From Telopea speciosissima (taxonomy: Eukaryota > Streptophyta > Magnoliopsida > Proteales > Proteaceae), in the NCBI RefSeq assembly GCF_018873765.1, contig NC_057924.1, forward strand, positions 4,836,001 to 4,900,000: a stretch of 64,000 bases of DNA, in the 5' to 3' direction. The position numbers and the translations under genes were made by a program. This document shows, piece by piece, positions 9,701 to 18,748 of the stretch. The first letter of the stretch is position 1; the number at the start of each line of letters is the position of its first letter. Under the pieces are notes generated by a model. It did no database searches, was not told the origin of the DNA, and saw only the letters and a list, made by a program, of their open reading frames with translations.

Positions 9701-12700
9701 AAAACCTTTTAAAAATCATATAACCGTTTAATAAACCATTCAATTTTGATTTCATTATATGAAATCATTTAATAAACGGTTTGATTTTCGTTTCAACACC
9801 TTCGCATTGTGAATCGAATCTACTGTACCATTTAACCAGAACCCATCCACCGTTTAAATATCCACTTAGTTTCACCCACCAAAAAAAAAAGGGTTTAAAC
9901 ACTCCTAGGGTTGTCAATCGGTTGGTTCGGGCTGGTTTTGATTTGGGTTAAGTCAGTTTTGGTGTGGGAATGGTAAATTCAAAACCAAACCAATAAATAA
10001 AGTTTAGTTTCAGCTTGGTTTGATTTCAAGTTGTATCGGTTTGTTATTGTGGTCGGCTTCGGTTTCGGCCCAGTTTGGATTCGATTTAACATCAGTATAC
10101 AAAAAAAACTTTGAAAAATCTTAATTTTTTTTAATGGGTTTCGGGTTGTTATCGATTTTTTTATCGGGGTAGATCGGTTCTGTTTCGGTTCGAGTTTTTT
10201 AGCTGATTTTGGTTTTATTTCAAGTTCTTTCGATTTCCAATGTGATTCAGTTTCGATTTTGATTTTGGTTTTGGGATCACAATACCTCAATCCGAAAACT
10301 GTCCAATAAGACATCGGTGCAATGCGGTCCAAGCCATTTCGGTTCAGTTTGGTGTCACTTTTGACACCCCTAGACCCTAAAGACCCCTTTAACGGCGTGC
10401 TGCCCAGTCCTGCCTGTGCTGCCCAAACACAGGGCCACGCACAATGATTGCCTTACCCCCGCTCGAACAAGGCGCTCGGACAGGGGTAAGGCGATCAATG
10501 CATGCCCCCTTGTATCTATGCAGCACGGCGAGACGGGCAGCCCACACCGTAGAAGATCTGGATCCCCGTATCACATGCTTAAAGTAGCAGTCATTTAGGT
10601 AAAAAACATGGGCGGGTAGACTTTATTATCGGGCAGCGCAATGTCAATGATGAAAAGGCCGTGGCTTTGTGGCAATACATAGGGTAGGTACACTGGTAGG
10701 TACACTTTAAGCATTTGTGACCATACAATGAGTAGGTGGACCTGCAAAAAGATTCTCTCCAACCATCCAACAAGGTTCCAATCACTTGTTGAATTATAAG
10801 TTCGAGTCCAGACATTCTTCAATGACACTTAACCACCAGAGACTATCTCACACCATCCATGGGATATAGGGGCGGGACTACCTCTAGGGTACATGGTTCT
10901 AAGTATTGGTTCGTAGGGCCATATGTATCGGTTTTTTATGTATTGTTTTTTATCCGGCTCCTCTCCAGGGAACTCAGCACCCTGGGAGTGCCCAGGGGGC
11001 ATCCTAGGGTTGGATTGTGTTGCTCACATCTCAAGCATGCCTAGGGATGTGTGCGGCACAGCCCAACGGCTGGATGCTCCCTGGGCATGCTGGGCTCCCT
11101 GGAGGAGAGCTCAATCCATCTATCTCTCTCTTCACCATATGAAAAGACATCTCTGCCCCCTTGTTTTGAGGATGAGAGAGATAGACACATGGGAGTGCTT
11201 GCATAGGCCACACTCCCTAACAGAAAACTACTTCCCTTATTATTATATGGGAAAAAGAACGATGTCTGGTCTTGTAGCCCCTAAGCCCAAACACATGAGT
11301 GCATGAATCTATCACTACAGCCTCCGTGAAATGAAATATCCCATACATGTATATGTCCCTGTGCGCACTTGCAAAGGCTACACGACCAGCCAAAAATCTC
11401 TTTCCCTTATATAGAAATAAAAAATGGGAGAGAGAGAGAGAGAGAGAACGTTGCTTGGTCGCGTTACCCCTACGCCAGCATGGGACAAATGGGATCGCGT
11501 ATTAGGCAACCCACATGGGGGCGGGGTAGTCATTTTGCCACCGCCCTATGTATGGGTGTAGGGATTTGCGACCAAGCAGCGTTCTTTTTTCCTAAAAAAA
11601 TTACCTTTGGTAGGAAACTAGTGTTGGTGAGGATGGAGTAAGCTGGTAGTAGACTGTAGCACAATTCAGGCAAAGAACATAGAGCCCAACTCAACGAGAA
11701 GAGATAGCTCAAGCATTGCCGGAAGTGAAGCTTTGCAATGAGGGAGCCGAGGATAGGACTGTTGTTGCTCAATAGAATCTCTAGGAGACCAGTGGACCAT
11801 CTCTTCATTTGGGTCAATGTTACGGGCCCAGTTGGGGGTGCGCACCCAAGAAATGCAGATGGGTTCGAGTCAAAATAAATGGACTTCCAGCCCTTTGTAT
11901 GAATCTTGAGTCCTGTGAGGATGTCTTCTGTTGTGGAGCCATAGAACCACCCCACCTGTTTACCCCACTGTGTGTTGTACTCGTAGTCACAAGCTGCAAC
12001 TGAGATAGCTGCCTTGACAGATATCGAAAGATCTTTCGGATTGTCCGGATTTTCATTCATAACAAATAATACCCGACCCGCTGATTCCATAAATTCAAGA
12101 CATTTTCCAAATTTCGCTTGAAGTGCTTCATAAGGTGATTTTCCTAGCAAAAGAAGAAAGGATTAACTTAAGGAGAGAGTTTTCATACATGATCGTGCAT
12201 GGTGCACGGTTATGCTTTAATTTCATTCATTGGATGGACATGATTGTGTACAATACACGGTTCGGACTTGATCGTGTACAATACACGGTTCCTCATCCCC
12301 ATCCAACGGTTGCAAGCACTATCGTGACATGACACTCTGATTGAACTCTGAGTTCATTATTTATCTCCCACCTCTTATTGTTCATGGTTTGAAATACCCT
12401 TCTCTGGCCAAATAAAAGGGCATGGGATGGATGAAGAGATTCTCTCTTCACCATGGGTGGAGAGAAACTAGGTCCAAGAAGAAAAATGCCAAAACTCGAG
12501 AGATTTAAACATTTTACCTCAATATGAAGAACTACGTACCATTTATGAAACTTATATATCTTGCTTTAGTTTCTGCTTCATCTGGTGATAGCCCATATAT
12601 AACTTCCCTTCTATGAAAGCATCCTGTTCCACTATAAAAGGGCCCTTGTATTCCTGCTATTCCGCGGCCCAAATTCTGAGAAAAAAACGTAATAAAAGTG

Positions 12701-14693
12701 AAGGCAATTTTAGAAAATAAATTAAGAGAAGATGGCATTTAAAGGCTGACTCAATCGGACTCCTCTACTTTCGCCTGCCCCTACTGTCCTGTGCGCCCCT
12801 CACACAAGTAAGGCGGAATGTACCGCCTTACCCCTGTCCAAGCACCCTGCCCGAGTGGGGATAAGGCGGCACTTTCCACCATGCTTATGTATGGGGGCGC
12901 ACGGCAGTACCGGGCAGGCAGAAGTAGAGGAGTTGGACTTGGGTGTTTTCTATGTGTTTAACTCACATGTTGTAGTACAACCAATTGGTTTCCAAATGGG
13001 TCATCCTTCGGGGCTCCGTAGAACTGTTGTGGGTGCTGAACAAATCCACTTTCGCTTTCTTTCTTGAAACCAAGTAGGAAACACATTGCCATGAGAATGA
13101 TCTTTGGGTTGTTTGCGAACATATCACAGTCAACGTTGAGCATGAAAGGGGAGTTTGTCATCACTCCTGAGACTCTAGTCTGAGCATTTCAAAGTTTTCA
13201 AAGTTAATATTCTAAGTAATGTAAGTGTATTTAGATTTTGATATACTTTTCAATTGTTCTTTATCTTATTCTCAAAAGTTCTTTTAAGTCAAGTTAAAAT
13301 ATAGTTTTCAAAAATAATTTGAAAATGAGTTATTTTTCAAGTATACTTATCATACGATTGAATTTACCCTAGTTTAAAAAAAAAAAAGGTACGTGAGCGT
13401 ATGAAAACGGCTCACAGCCATCAAAATGGAATCCACCCCGTGTGCGTACGTGAGTGTGAGCCCAACTCAATAGGGATGGTAAAGATGTACTGCTACTAGG
13501 ATATCATTTTCGATACCAGATACTGAAGCCTTCTTAGTTCTTACCAAGACATTCATGGCCCCTGCTTTGTAATGATGCGGGTGCTTGGGCCGCTTCTCTC
13601 TGGACACATATACCAGGTGTGGCACCACATCCGAAAGATTTCCATTGTTTTCCCATATGACCTGCAAATTAAATGTTATAAATAACAAATTAATGAATCC
13701 TATTTGGCTTCGGTTAGTACTAAGCAAGGAATATTGGGTTACCTTAACTATACTCGGATGGTTTCTGCCTTCTATATTTGAGAAAGCTTCAAATTCACCA
13801 CTCAGTTCACATGGAACGGATTTCTGAGTAGCTTCTTCAATTCTTTGGCAAAGCTCTTCATATTCATTCTGTAAACTCAAAGATAGAGATGAGAGATATA
13901 TGGGAAGATATAATGGAAATTAGAAAGATCTGGAGCTATATACTACCTTAATCTTCTTCCATTCCCTTTGGAAATCTGAGGATGAGAGATGGGAAGTTGG
14001 CTTGGTGGGCTCAGTATAAAAATACATGAAGGGGGCTCTAACTTGAACTTCATATTTTTTGCAGAAAGGCACCCAAAGCTTTGCAAACTTAGATGCTTCC
14101 AGAAGAGAATAAAAGGTCAGAGGAGAAGCTCCATCATCAGAGACATAACAAGCTAGCTTGTGAGCTGGGTAGTCTACAGCCAACAAGGAGAGCACAGTGT
14201 TGACAGTGATAATTGGTGGTTCAAGATCTGGATCTGCTGTTGTCACAAACATGTCCACTGGGGGTAGCTCATCACCAACCCTTCAATTTGACATAACTTT
14301 AGTATATACACAAAGAGTGGTTTTAGGTACTATTTTTATCATCGGAGAATGCAAAGTAGACCTAGAATGCATACCAAACACTGCCAAAAGAAAAAGAAGA
14401 AGAAGAAGAAGGAAGAGAGATCTCTATATATACCATTGTAAGAGGCGTTCAGGGTAAGTGATGAAATCAACAGGAGACCATTTAGCATTCATGGTGAGGA
14501 TCCAGCAGAAGATGAACCATGACTCACAGAGGAATGCAAGCTTCCAAGCTACGCCATGAACGTTGAATGATAGTAGACGATACAAGAGGAGGAGAAGAAG
14601 GAGAAAGAAGATGATGAGGTCTAGGACTCTCTGAAGGGTGTTTCTACCAGGGATTCTCTCTTGGAGGGGAATAGAAGAGATGGGATTCCACAT
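6701..14693 (-). CDS. CSLH: CslH-like glycan synthase, copy 2 (intact, 8 exons)
   Basis: Membrane GT2 glycan synthase. Known CslH proteins make mixed-linkage (1,3;1,4)-beta-glucan in grasses; the product here is unknown. Exons (minus): 14693-14434, 14280-13947, 13868-13743, 13661-13545, 13179-12967, 12675-12540, 12143-11605, 7273-6701. All have GT-AG borders and compatible phases, giving 2298 nt or 765 residues. Exon 1 has two TM segments. The catalytic motifs are YVSDDG (about 135), NVDCDMF (about 297), STTEDI (about 468) and QMKRW (507-511). Exon 8 supplies the C-terminal TM block, with [11 protein letters not shown] and [11 protein letters not shown]. Residue 2 is Trp (MWNPIS) where the other copies have Ala. 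Intron 7 is 4.3 kb and full of MITEs. No lesion was found, so it is probably functional. CslB is the alternative family name. Confidence 0.88.
7405..7545. mobile_element. Small hairpin MITE in copy 2 intron 7
   Basis: 'aaagtgcatcagacggtgca' near 7407 and 'ctgcactaggtagtgcacag' near 7498 flank paired 'ggatttttatctt' and 'gaggatgaaaatcc'. The unit B copy is near 20185-20330. Confidence 0.5.
7947..8445. mobile_element. GC-rich MITE, 'aggggtgcaagtttggccc' family
   Basis: Ends with inverted termini 'aggggtgcaa' and 'ttgcagcccta'. The interior is made of 'ggccctgagggcgggt' and 'cggcccaacccgaccc' repeats, which give strong foldback. The unit B copy is at 20737-21215, with many small indels. Other members are 54776-55070 and a fragment at 35625-35790. 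Intronic in copy 2. Confidence 0.65.
8455..8618. mobile_element. Fragment of 'gggatgtaaacggat' MITE
   Basis: 'gaatatccggattcgatcac' and the terminal 'ccgtttacatccctag' match the right end of 62392-62663. A left-end-like fragment lies at 7690-7840. The unit B copies are near 20480-20610 and 21240-21395. Confidence 0.55.
8993..9165. mobile_element. Hairpin MITE, 'gggctcctctcctgtgagtc' family
   Basis: Left 'cgggctcctctcctgtgagt' pairs with right 'gggctcacaggagagcagcc'. The central part holds repeated 'caacgcc' and 'cactgggc' motifs. The unit B copy is at 21767-21922. The element at 10958-11110 is related. Confidence 0.65.
9395..9800. repeat. AT-rich stretch with near-perfect inverted repeat
   Basis: Around 9613-9697, 'aaaaaatttactgttataag' is followed about 25 bases later by its complement 'tataacagtaaattttttag', making a stem of about 30 bp with a short loop. 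The flanks repeat 'ccatttaataaaccattcaa'. The unit B copy is at 22380-22464. It is intronic in copy 2 and looks like an AT-rich MITE. Confidence 0.6.
9905..10375. mobile_element. MITE with 'tgtcaatcggttggtt' / 'tttgacacccct' ends
   Basis: Left end 'agggttgtcaatcggttgg', right end 'tcacttttgacacccct'. The interior is rich in 'tttcggttt' and 'cagtttggatt'. The termini are like those of 44961-45604. The unit B copy is at 22680-23149. Confidence 0.6.
10391..10565. mobile_element. Hairpin MITE family 1 (core 'gtaaggcg'), in copy 2 intron 7
   Basis: Foldback of about 175 bases: 'acggcgtgctgcccagtc' on the left, 'gggcagcccacaccgtag' on the right. The core carries paired 'cgctcgaacaaggcgctcg' and 'ggggtaaggcgatcaatg'. 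The unit B copy is at 23163-23337. Confidence 0.75.
10958..11240. mobile_element. Composite of two hairpin MITEs
   Basis: 10958-11110 pairs 'ggctcctctccagggaac' with 'gctccctggaggagagc'. It is followed directly by half of the 'cactcccatgtgtc' family ('atatgaaaagacatctctgc', then 'gataggccacactcc'-like sequence to about 11230). The unit B copy is at about 23729-24010. Confidence 0.55.
11255..11597. mobile_element. Two hairpin MITEs of the 'ttggtcgcg' family beside exon 7 donor
   Basis: 11255-11400 pairs 'gtctggtcttgtagcccc' with 'ggctacacgaccagcc'. 11446-11597 pairs 'acgttgcttggtcgcg' with 'gcgaccaagcagcgttc'. The second ends about 8 bases inside intron 7 from the exon 7 splice donor of CslH copy 2. 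A (ga)n tract at 11427-11447 separates them. The unit B copies are at 24027-24180 and 24230-24374, with a longer (ga)n. Confidence 0.7.
12757..12933. mobile_element. Hairpin MITE family 1 in copy 2 intron 5
   Basis: 'ggactcctctactttcgcct' on the left pairs with 'aggcagaagtagaggagt' on the right. The inner stem is 'gtaaggcggaatgtaccgcc'. It lies about 33 bases downstream of exon 5 in the sense of the gene. The unit B copy is at 25527-25703. Close relatives 48728-48907 and 61359-61536 sit upstream of copies 4 and 5. Confidence 0.8.
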
Positions 14694-14742
14694 GGAAAAT
14701 GGAGATTGAGAATTGGGTCACTTTTAAGAATTAAGATCGTCT

Positions 14743-14761
14743 TATATATATATATATATAT
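14743..14761 (-). promoter_or_regulatory. TATA-like (TA)n tract upstream of CslH copy 2
   Basis: A (TA)n run starts about 50 bases upstream of the copy 2 ATG. In the same place the other copies have shorter tracts: copy 3 at 27644-27653, copy 4 at 48601-48609 and copy 5 at 61243-61251 (tatatata). Position and conservation suggest the core promoter TATA box; no transcript evidence is available. Confidence 0.45.
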
Positions 14762-14839
14762 GATAATCCGGCTAGGTTTTGGTATTTTCCAAAATATCCA
14801 TTAAGATTCCTTTTCTCTAGTTGAGAGTTGGGGCGGCAC

Positions 14840-15010
14840 GGATTCCTCTACTTTTGAGCTGCCCGTACTACGCTGCCCTACTGTGCTGACAAAGTAAGGC
14901 GTGCAATGACCTGCCCAAATGCTTTTCCTGAATGGGGGTAAGGCAATCATTTCATGCCCTATTGTGTCTGCATAGTAGAGAAGTTGGGGCAGCTTGGCAG
15001 TAGAGGATCC
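14840..15010. mobile_element. Hairpin MITE family 1 upstream of copy 2
   Basis: 'ggattcctctacttttgagc' on the left pairs with 'gcttggcagtagaggatcc' on the right. The core has 'gtaaggcgtgcaatgacc' and 'gggggtaaggcaatcatt'. It lies about 150 bases upstream of the copy 2 start codon. The unit B copy is at 27732-27902. Confidence 0.8.
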
Positions 15011-15949
15011 GGATCTTCATGCATCTTAGTAACAGCAAAATTTTGTCCCAATTCAAAAACACATAGTCATAGTCATAGGCCTCTATTAAGTGTCGTTCCT
15101 ACTAAAATGTCTCAGTTGGAATTTTTATCCTCTCAAGTGTGGTGCAACGCTCAATGAATCTTTAAAGTTGAGAGGATGAAAATCCCTTAGTTGGTTCCTT
15201 CACTAGATGGAGATAAATTATTTTCCAGATTAATCGTCTTGGTAGCAATTTTGCTCTCAGAAATAACAAAAAAACACCGACATATAAAATGCTATTCTAT
15301 ATGCCATCTGCTCCTCCTGATGAGCAAGATAGAAACCAATGAAATCACTTCCAAAGAATAGTTAGAAGATTAGAACGAAGAGGATAATGGAATTGTGGTC
15401 TGTGGGCTTCCAAAATGGACAACACAACAGATGTTTTTGGTCGCTACAAGTGGCTGATCCAGCTACTGGTCATGAACGGTGGAGAATGGACTCAAGGACA
15501 CGGAACCAACATTCTGATCCATAGGAAAAAGATGAAGCCACATTAAATGACCTAAGAAGTGACGTCATTCCTTCATTAATCTTCTATTTCCTATACTTTT
15601 TTTCTTTTTTTGTTAAATTTCTCTTTCCTATGCTGCAGTTAGATGCTAGCACTGTAGCACATGCAATCACTTCACAAGTGGGTCCCAGATAAAATGACCA
15701 TCCCACTCTTATTTTTGCTGTCGTTTAGCGGGGTTGATCGTTCCAGCTCCCGTCAAGGCTTGATAGAAATCTTTTCCTTGACTATCTTGCTTATGCCAAC
15801 TCTCATCCTTGGTCTTTTTGAATTGTCTTTTACCAGGAAAATTCAATTTTATCTTAAAAAATAATTTTATTTTTATTTTTTTTACTTTTTCCTCTTCACC
15901 TACTGAAAGGAATTATGATCTCAGAAAAACAAAAATTGGAAAAAGAATT
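15011..15949. other. 5' flank shared by CslH copies 2-5
   Basis: No gene. The text near 15475-15510 ('cggtggagaatggactcaag', 'ccaacattctgatcc') and 15580-15920 recurs upstream of copies 3, 4 (49415-49465) and 5 (62035-62085, 63030-63260). The ancestral duplicated block therefore included about 1-2 kb of 5' flank. Confidence 0.6.
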
Positions 15950-16092
15950 TTGTCTGAGAGTGTGGTCTATGACAGCACTCCCATGAGTCTATCTCTCTCC
16001 TCCCCATATGAAAAGACACATTTACCCTCTTATTTTGAGGAGGAGAGAGATAAACAAATGGGAGTGCTGGCATAGTCCACACTCTCAGACAG
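15950..16092. mobile_element. Hairpin MITE, 'gtgtggtct...cactccca' family
   Basis: 'tgtctgagagtgtggtctat' pairs with 'tagtccacactctcagacag'. The inner arms are 'cagcactcccat' and 'atgggagtgctg'. The unit B copy is at 28901-29044. Confidence 0.75.
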
Positions 16093-16268
16093 AAAACTAC
16101 TTCCCAAAAAATATATACCTTAACCTTCCATTTCCTTGACAAATGAGAACCAAGTCGTTCCAAACTTTTAATGGAATGTTTTGATCACGAAGCTTCCTCG
16201 TTGAGCCAAGTGCACAACAAGTTTTCAAACAAAAGTATTCGACTTTTACATCACAAAAGATTGGACTG

Positions 16269-16488
16269 AATTTCCCTCCACCCTACCAATGCTGTCAGTT
16301 GGGAGGCACTGGGGCGACCTAACTATAGATTTAAGTAATGCTTTGTTTGATTTGTTTTGAGTTTCCAGGACCTTTTGGATCAGTGGTTTCTCTTTAAGGA
16401 TTTTCACAGCCATTCTTTGTACCATATTTTTTAATCTCTAATACAATCTTTGCTGACCATTAGCAAAAAAAGAAATTTCCCTCCACCC
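16269..16488 (+). mobile_element. 190-bp LINE tail with perfect 15-bp TSD
   Basis: aatttccctccaccc occurs at 16269-16283 and 16474-16488. The 190 bases between end in 'gcaaaaaaag', a poly-A-like tail, and have LINE 3' UTR character ('gtaccatattttttaatctc'). It is an extreme 5' truncation. The duplicated copy in unit B is at 29219-29438, so the insertion predates the segmental duplication. Confidence 0.85.
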
Positions 16489-16712
16489 ATAGTGAATGGG
16501 ATCCAAGAGGTGAGAATATGTATCAGAAGGGTATTTTAGAACATACAAAAACCTTAGGAGGGATTTGTGAACCCTAGGATGGTGAGTAAATTGTCCTCTA
16601 TGGGTGGAGGAAAACTTTGTGCCAAAGATTTACAGAAAATTAGGAGTTCAGTTCCTCTGCACAAAGGGGGAAGTTGGGGGACTTTATTTAGTTTATGGGA
16701 CGCAGTTTTCTA

Positions 16713-16850
16713 TTTGGGAGTGTGGCCTACGTGCACTCCCATGTGTCTATATCCTCCCTCCTAAAAAAAGGGGGGCAAAAGTGTCTTTTCATATGGGGAC
16801 GAGAGAGATAGACTTGTAGAAATGCTGGCATAGGCCACACTTCTGGATAG
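16713..16850. mobile_element. Hairpin MITE, 'gtgtggcct...cactccca' family
   Basis: 'tttgggagtgtggcctac' pairs loosely with 'ggcataggccacacttctgg'. The inner part has 'aaaagtgtcttttcatatgg'. The unit B copy is at 29657-29801. Confidence 0.6.
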
Positions 16851-17452
16851 AGTTCTTTTTTTTATTTTTTTATTTATGAGACAAAAAACGTTAAGTGATT
16901 CTGTGCTTCAGCGTGTATCTATGCCCAACTTCAACCACGCTCAAAATGACCGACACCCCTGGTAACTTACTTTGATAAAGACATTTGTACAAACGAAGTC
17001 CTAGTTTTCTTTTACCCACGGTGAAGGTCCAAGTCTCTTGGCTTTACGTGAGTTGATTGTTGGCCTCTGACTGCTGCCATGAGGTTTGCTGCTACCTTTG
17101 TCTGTAAGCTTATCTCTTGAATTCTGCCTTGTGAAACATGAGTAATTGGATTCATCAGTCGTATTAGGTGATTCATATCGGTATTGATACCATGCCGGTC
17201 TATATTGATATCGTATCAGCCATCCGGAAGCTCGATATCCGAACTGATATTGTGCACCAAATCCATGCTGTGAGATGTAGCCAGCTGTGAGCCTTATGGC
17301 TGTATATTCTTTTCTCCCTTATTTTTCCCTTTTGTTTGATATTAATTATCGAAGAAAAAACAGATTATCTTTTTGTTTCTTTTTTACTTGATAACTTGAT
17401 TGAGTTAATTGGTTTTCTTGTCCTCCAATACATGGGTTACATATTTGAGTAT
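16851..17452. other. Intergenic, no gene
   Basis: Near 17160-17255 there is a repeat of 'gatattgatatcgtatc' character, similar in wording to 56799-57210. Otherwise nothing recognised. Confidence 0.35.
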
Positions 17453-17629
17453 CCAGATCTTCTGCGGCGCTGACCCAACGGCTTTGTGCTATGTAGGACC
17501 ATACGCAATGACCGTCTTATCCTCACCCATGCAAAGCGTTCGGGCAGAGGTAAGTCAATCATTACATGCGGCCTTGTGTCTACGCAGCACGGCTGTTGGG
17601 GCAGCTGGCACCGTAGGGGAACTGGATCC
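17453..17629. mobile_element. Hairpin MITE family 1
   Basis: 'ccagatcttctgcggcgc' and 'accgtaggggaactggatc' ends, with the core 'atgaccgtcttatcctcacc' and 'gaggtaagtcaatcatt'. The unit B copy is at 30397-30573. Confidence 0.7.
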
Positions 17630-17758
17630 CATATTTGATTAGAATTATAGAATTAGGATATCTGATAAATAAATGAAAAATTTTAGAATTATGAAACAAG
17701 AGACGTTGGAATTCTTGCTCCATGCATGACGTATCAATGTATCATCAGATTTGCAATT

Positions 17759-17942
17759 CAGATCTTCTACGGCGCAGCTGCTCATAGCGGCTTGTGTGGC
17801 GTAGACTAGGCCATGCATGCAAAGACCGCCTTATTCTTGCCCAAATGCCTTGTCCGAACGAGAGTAAGGCGGTCATTGCGCACACGGCCCAGTCTGCGCC
17901 GCACAGGCCGCTACGGGCAACGCGCCGTAGAGGATCTGGATC
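17759..17942. mobile_element. Hairpin MITE family 1 (well preserved)
   Basis: 'cagatcttctacggcgca' against 'cgcgccgtagaggatctg'. The inner stem is 'agaccgccttattcttgcc' against 'gagagtaaggcggtcatt'. The unit B copy is at 30703-30886. Confidence 0.8.
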
Positions 17943-18396
17943 ATCAGATTTGGGCTTCTATTACTTGTGTTGTCCTATTGAAAGCTCTCACGTGCCCCTT
18001 TCTCCAAAGCGAACTCGATAAACCAGTGTATTGCTTCTTCCTTGGATCTTCCAACACCCCCTCTCCTCCAATTCTCTCTTTTTAGTTTGTTTGTTTTGGT
18101 GGCTGTTTTGGCTTCTGCTTGTTAGAAATTTTACAGGATCGATATGCCGAATCATTGAACAAGACATAAATAATAATATAAGATTCAATTCAATATGTAC
18201 CCGGATCCATATCGTTTGATGAAGTATTCTTCACAACGTTTATCCCTCCCTGTTGATCTTGTCTATTCCCTTGTCAATATAATTGTCAAAGTTAGCAATT
18301 GATGGTCACTGCTAACATTATTTAGATTGGGAGCAGGGACCAACCCTATCAGACTGAACAATTGATGTTTCATTCATAATGGGCTCAGTTGTTGAT

Positions 18397-18748
18397 GTTT
18401 CTTCAACCAGTCTTGTGCTCTATTCCTTGGAAGATCACACATTGCTCTAAAGAGGCAAATCACATAGCAGACTACTTGGCGAAAGATGTTGTAAAATCAG
18501 GGGCTTCAGGGTATTTAGTCCATTTTCCAAATCATATTGTTGAGGAGTTTGGTTTCGACGCAATGTCAAGACCGAGGTTTAGATTTGATTAGTTCAAGGG
18601 GGAAAGGTCCAGCTTTGGTTGAGAGCTTTGCTATAGGTGGGGCTGGTTCCTCTTTTTCGCTTCTCGCTTGGGAATACCCAGGCTTTGATTTTGTATTTTC
18701 TTTTTCTCCTTTCTTTTTAATGAATCCTTTTAGCAAAAACAAAAAAGA
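18397..18748 (+). mobile_element. LINE RNase H fragment created at duplication junction
   Basis: Copy of 5608-5959, starting mid-domain at FLQPVLCSIPWKITHCSKEA. It keeps the frame to the stop at 18592 and the 3' UTR. It lacks the left target duplication and the 5' half because the duplication breakpoint fell inside the element. It is a junction product, not an insertion. Confidence 0.9.

Larger units (their letters stand above)
5604..18396. repeat. Tandem segmental duplication, unit A (about 12.8 kb)
   Basis: Colinear with 18397-31336. The offset is 12789 at the left end and grows stepwise to about 12944 at the right through indels. The unit carries the 3' half of a LINE, the whole of CslH copy 2, its 5' flank and about 15 repeat elements. 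The largest indel is about 113 bases: present at 26178-26290 in unit B and absent at about 13390 here. Confidence 0.95.

Noticed and set aside
10391-10565. Long hairpins as microRNA precursors
   Set aside because: They are multicopy with transposon-like inverted ends; MITE origin is the simpler reading without small RNA data.
10859-11306. Overlapping plus frames of 61-127 codons (and 23631-23990)
   Set aside because: They span MITE boundaries and are not conserved in frame between units A and B.
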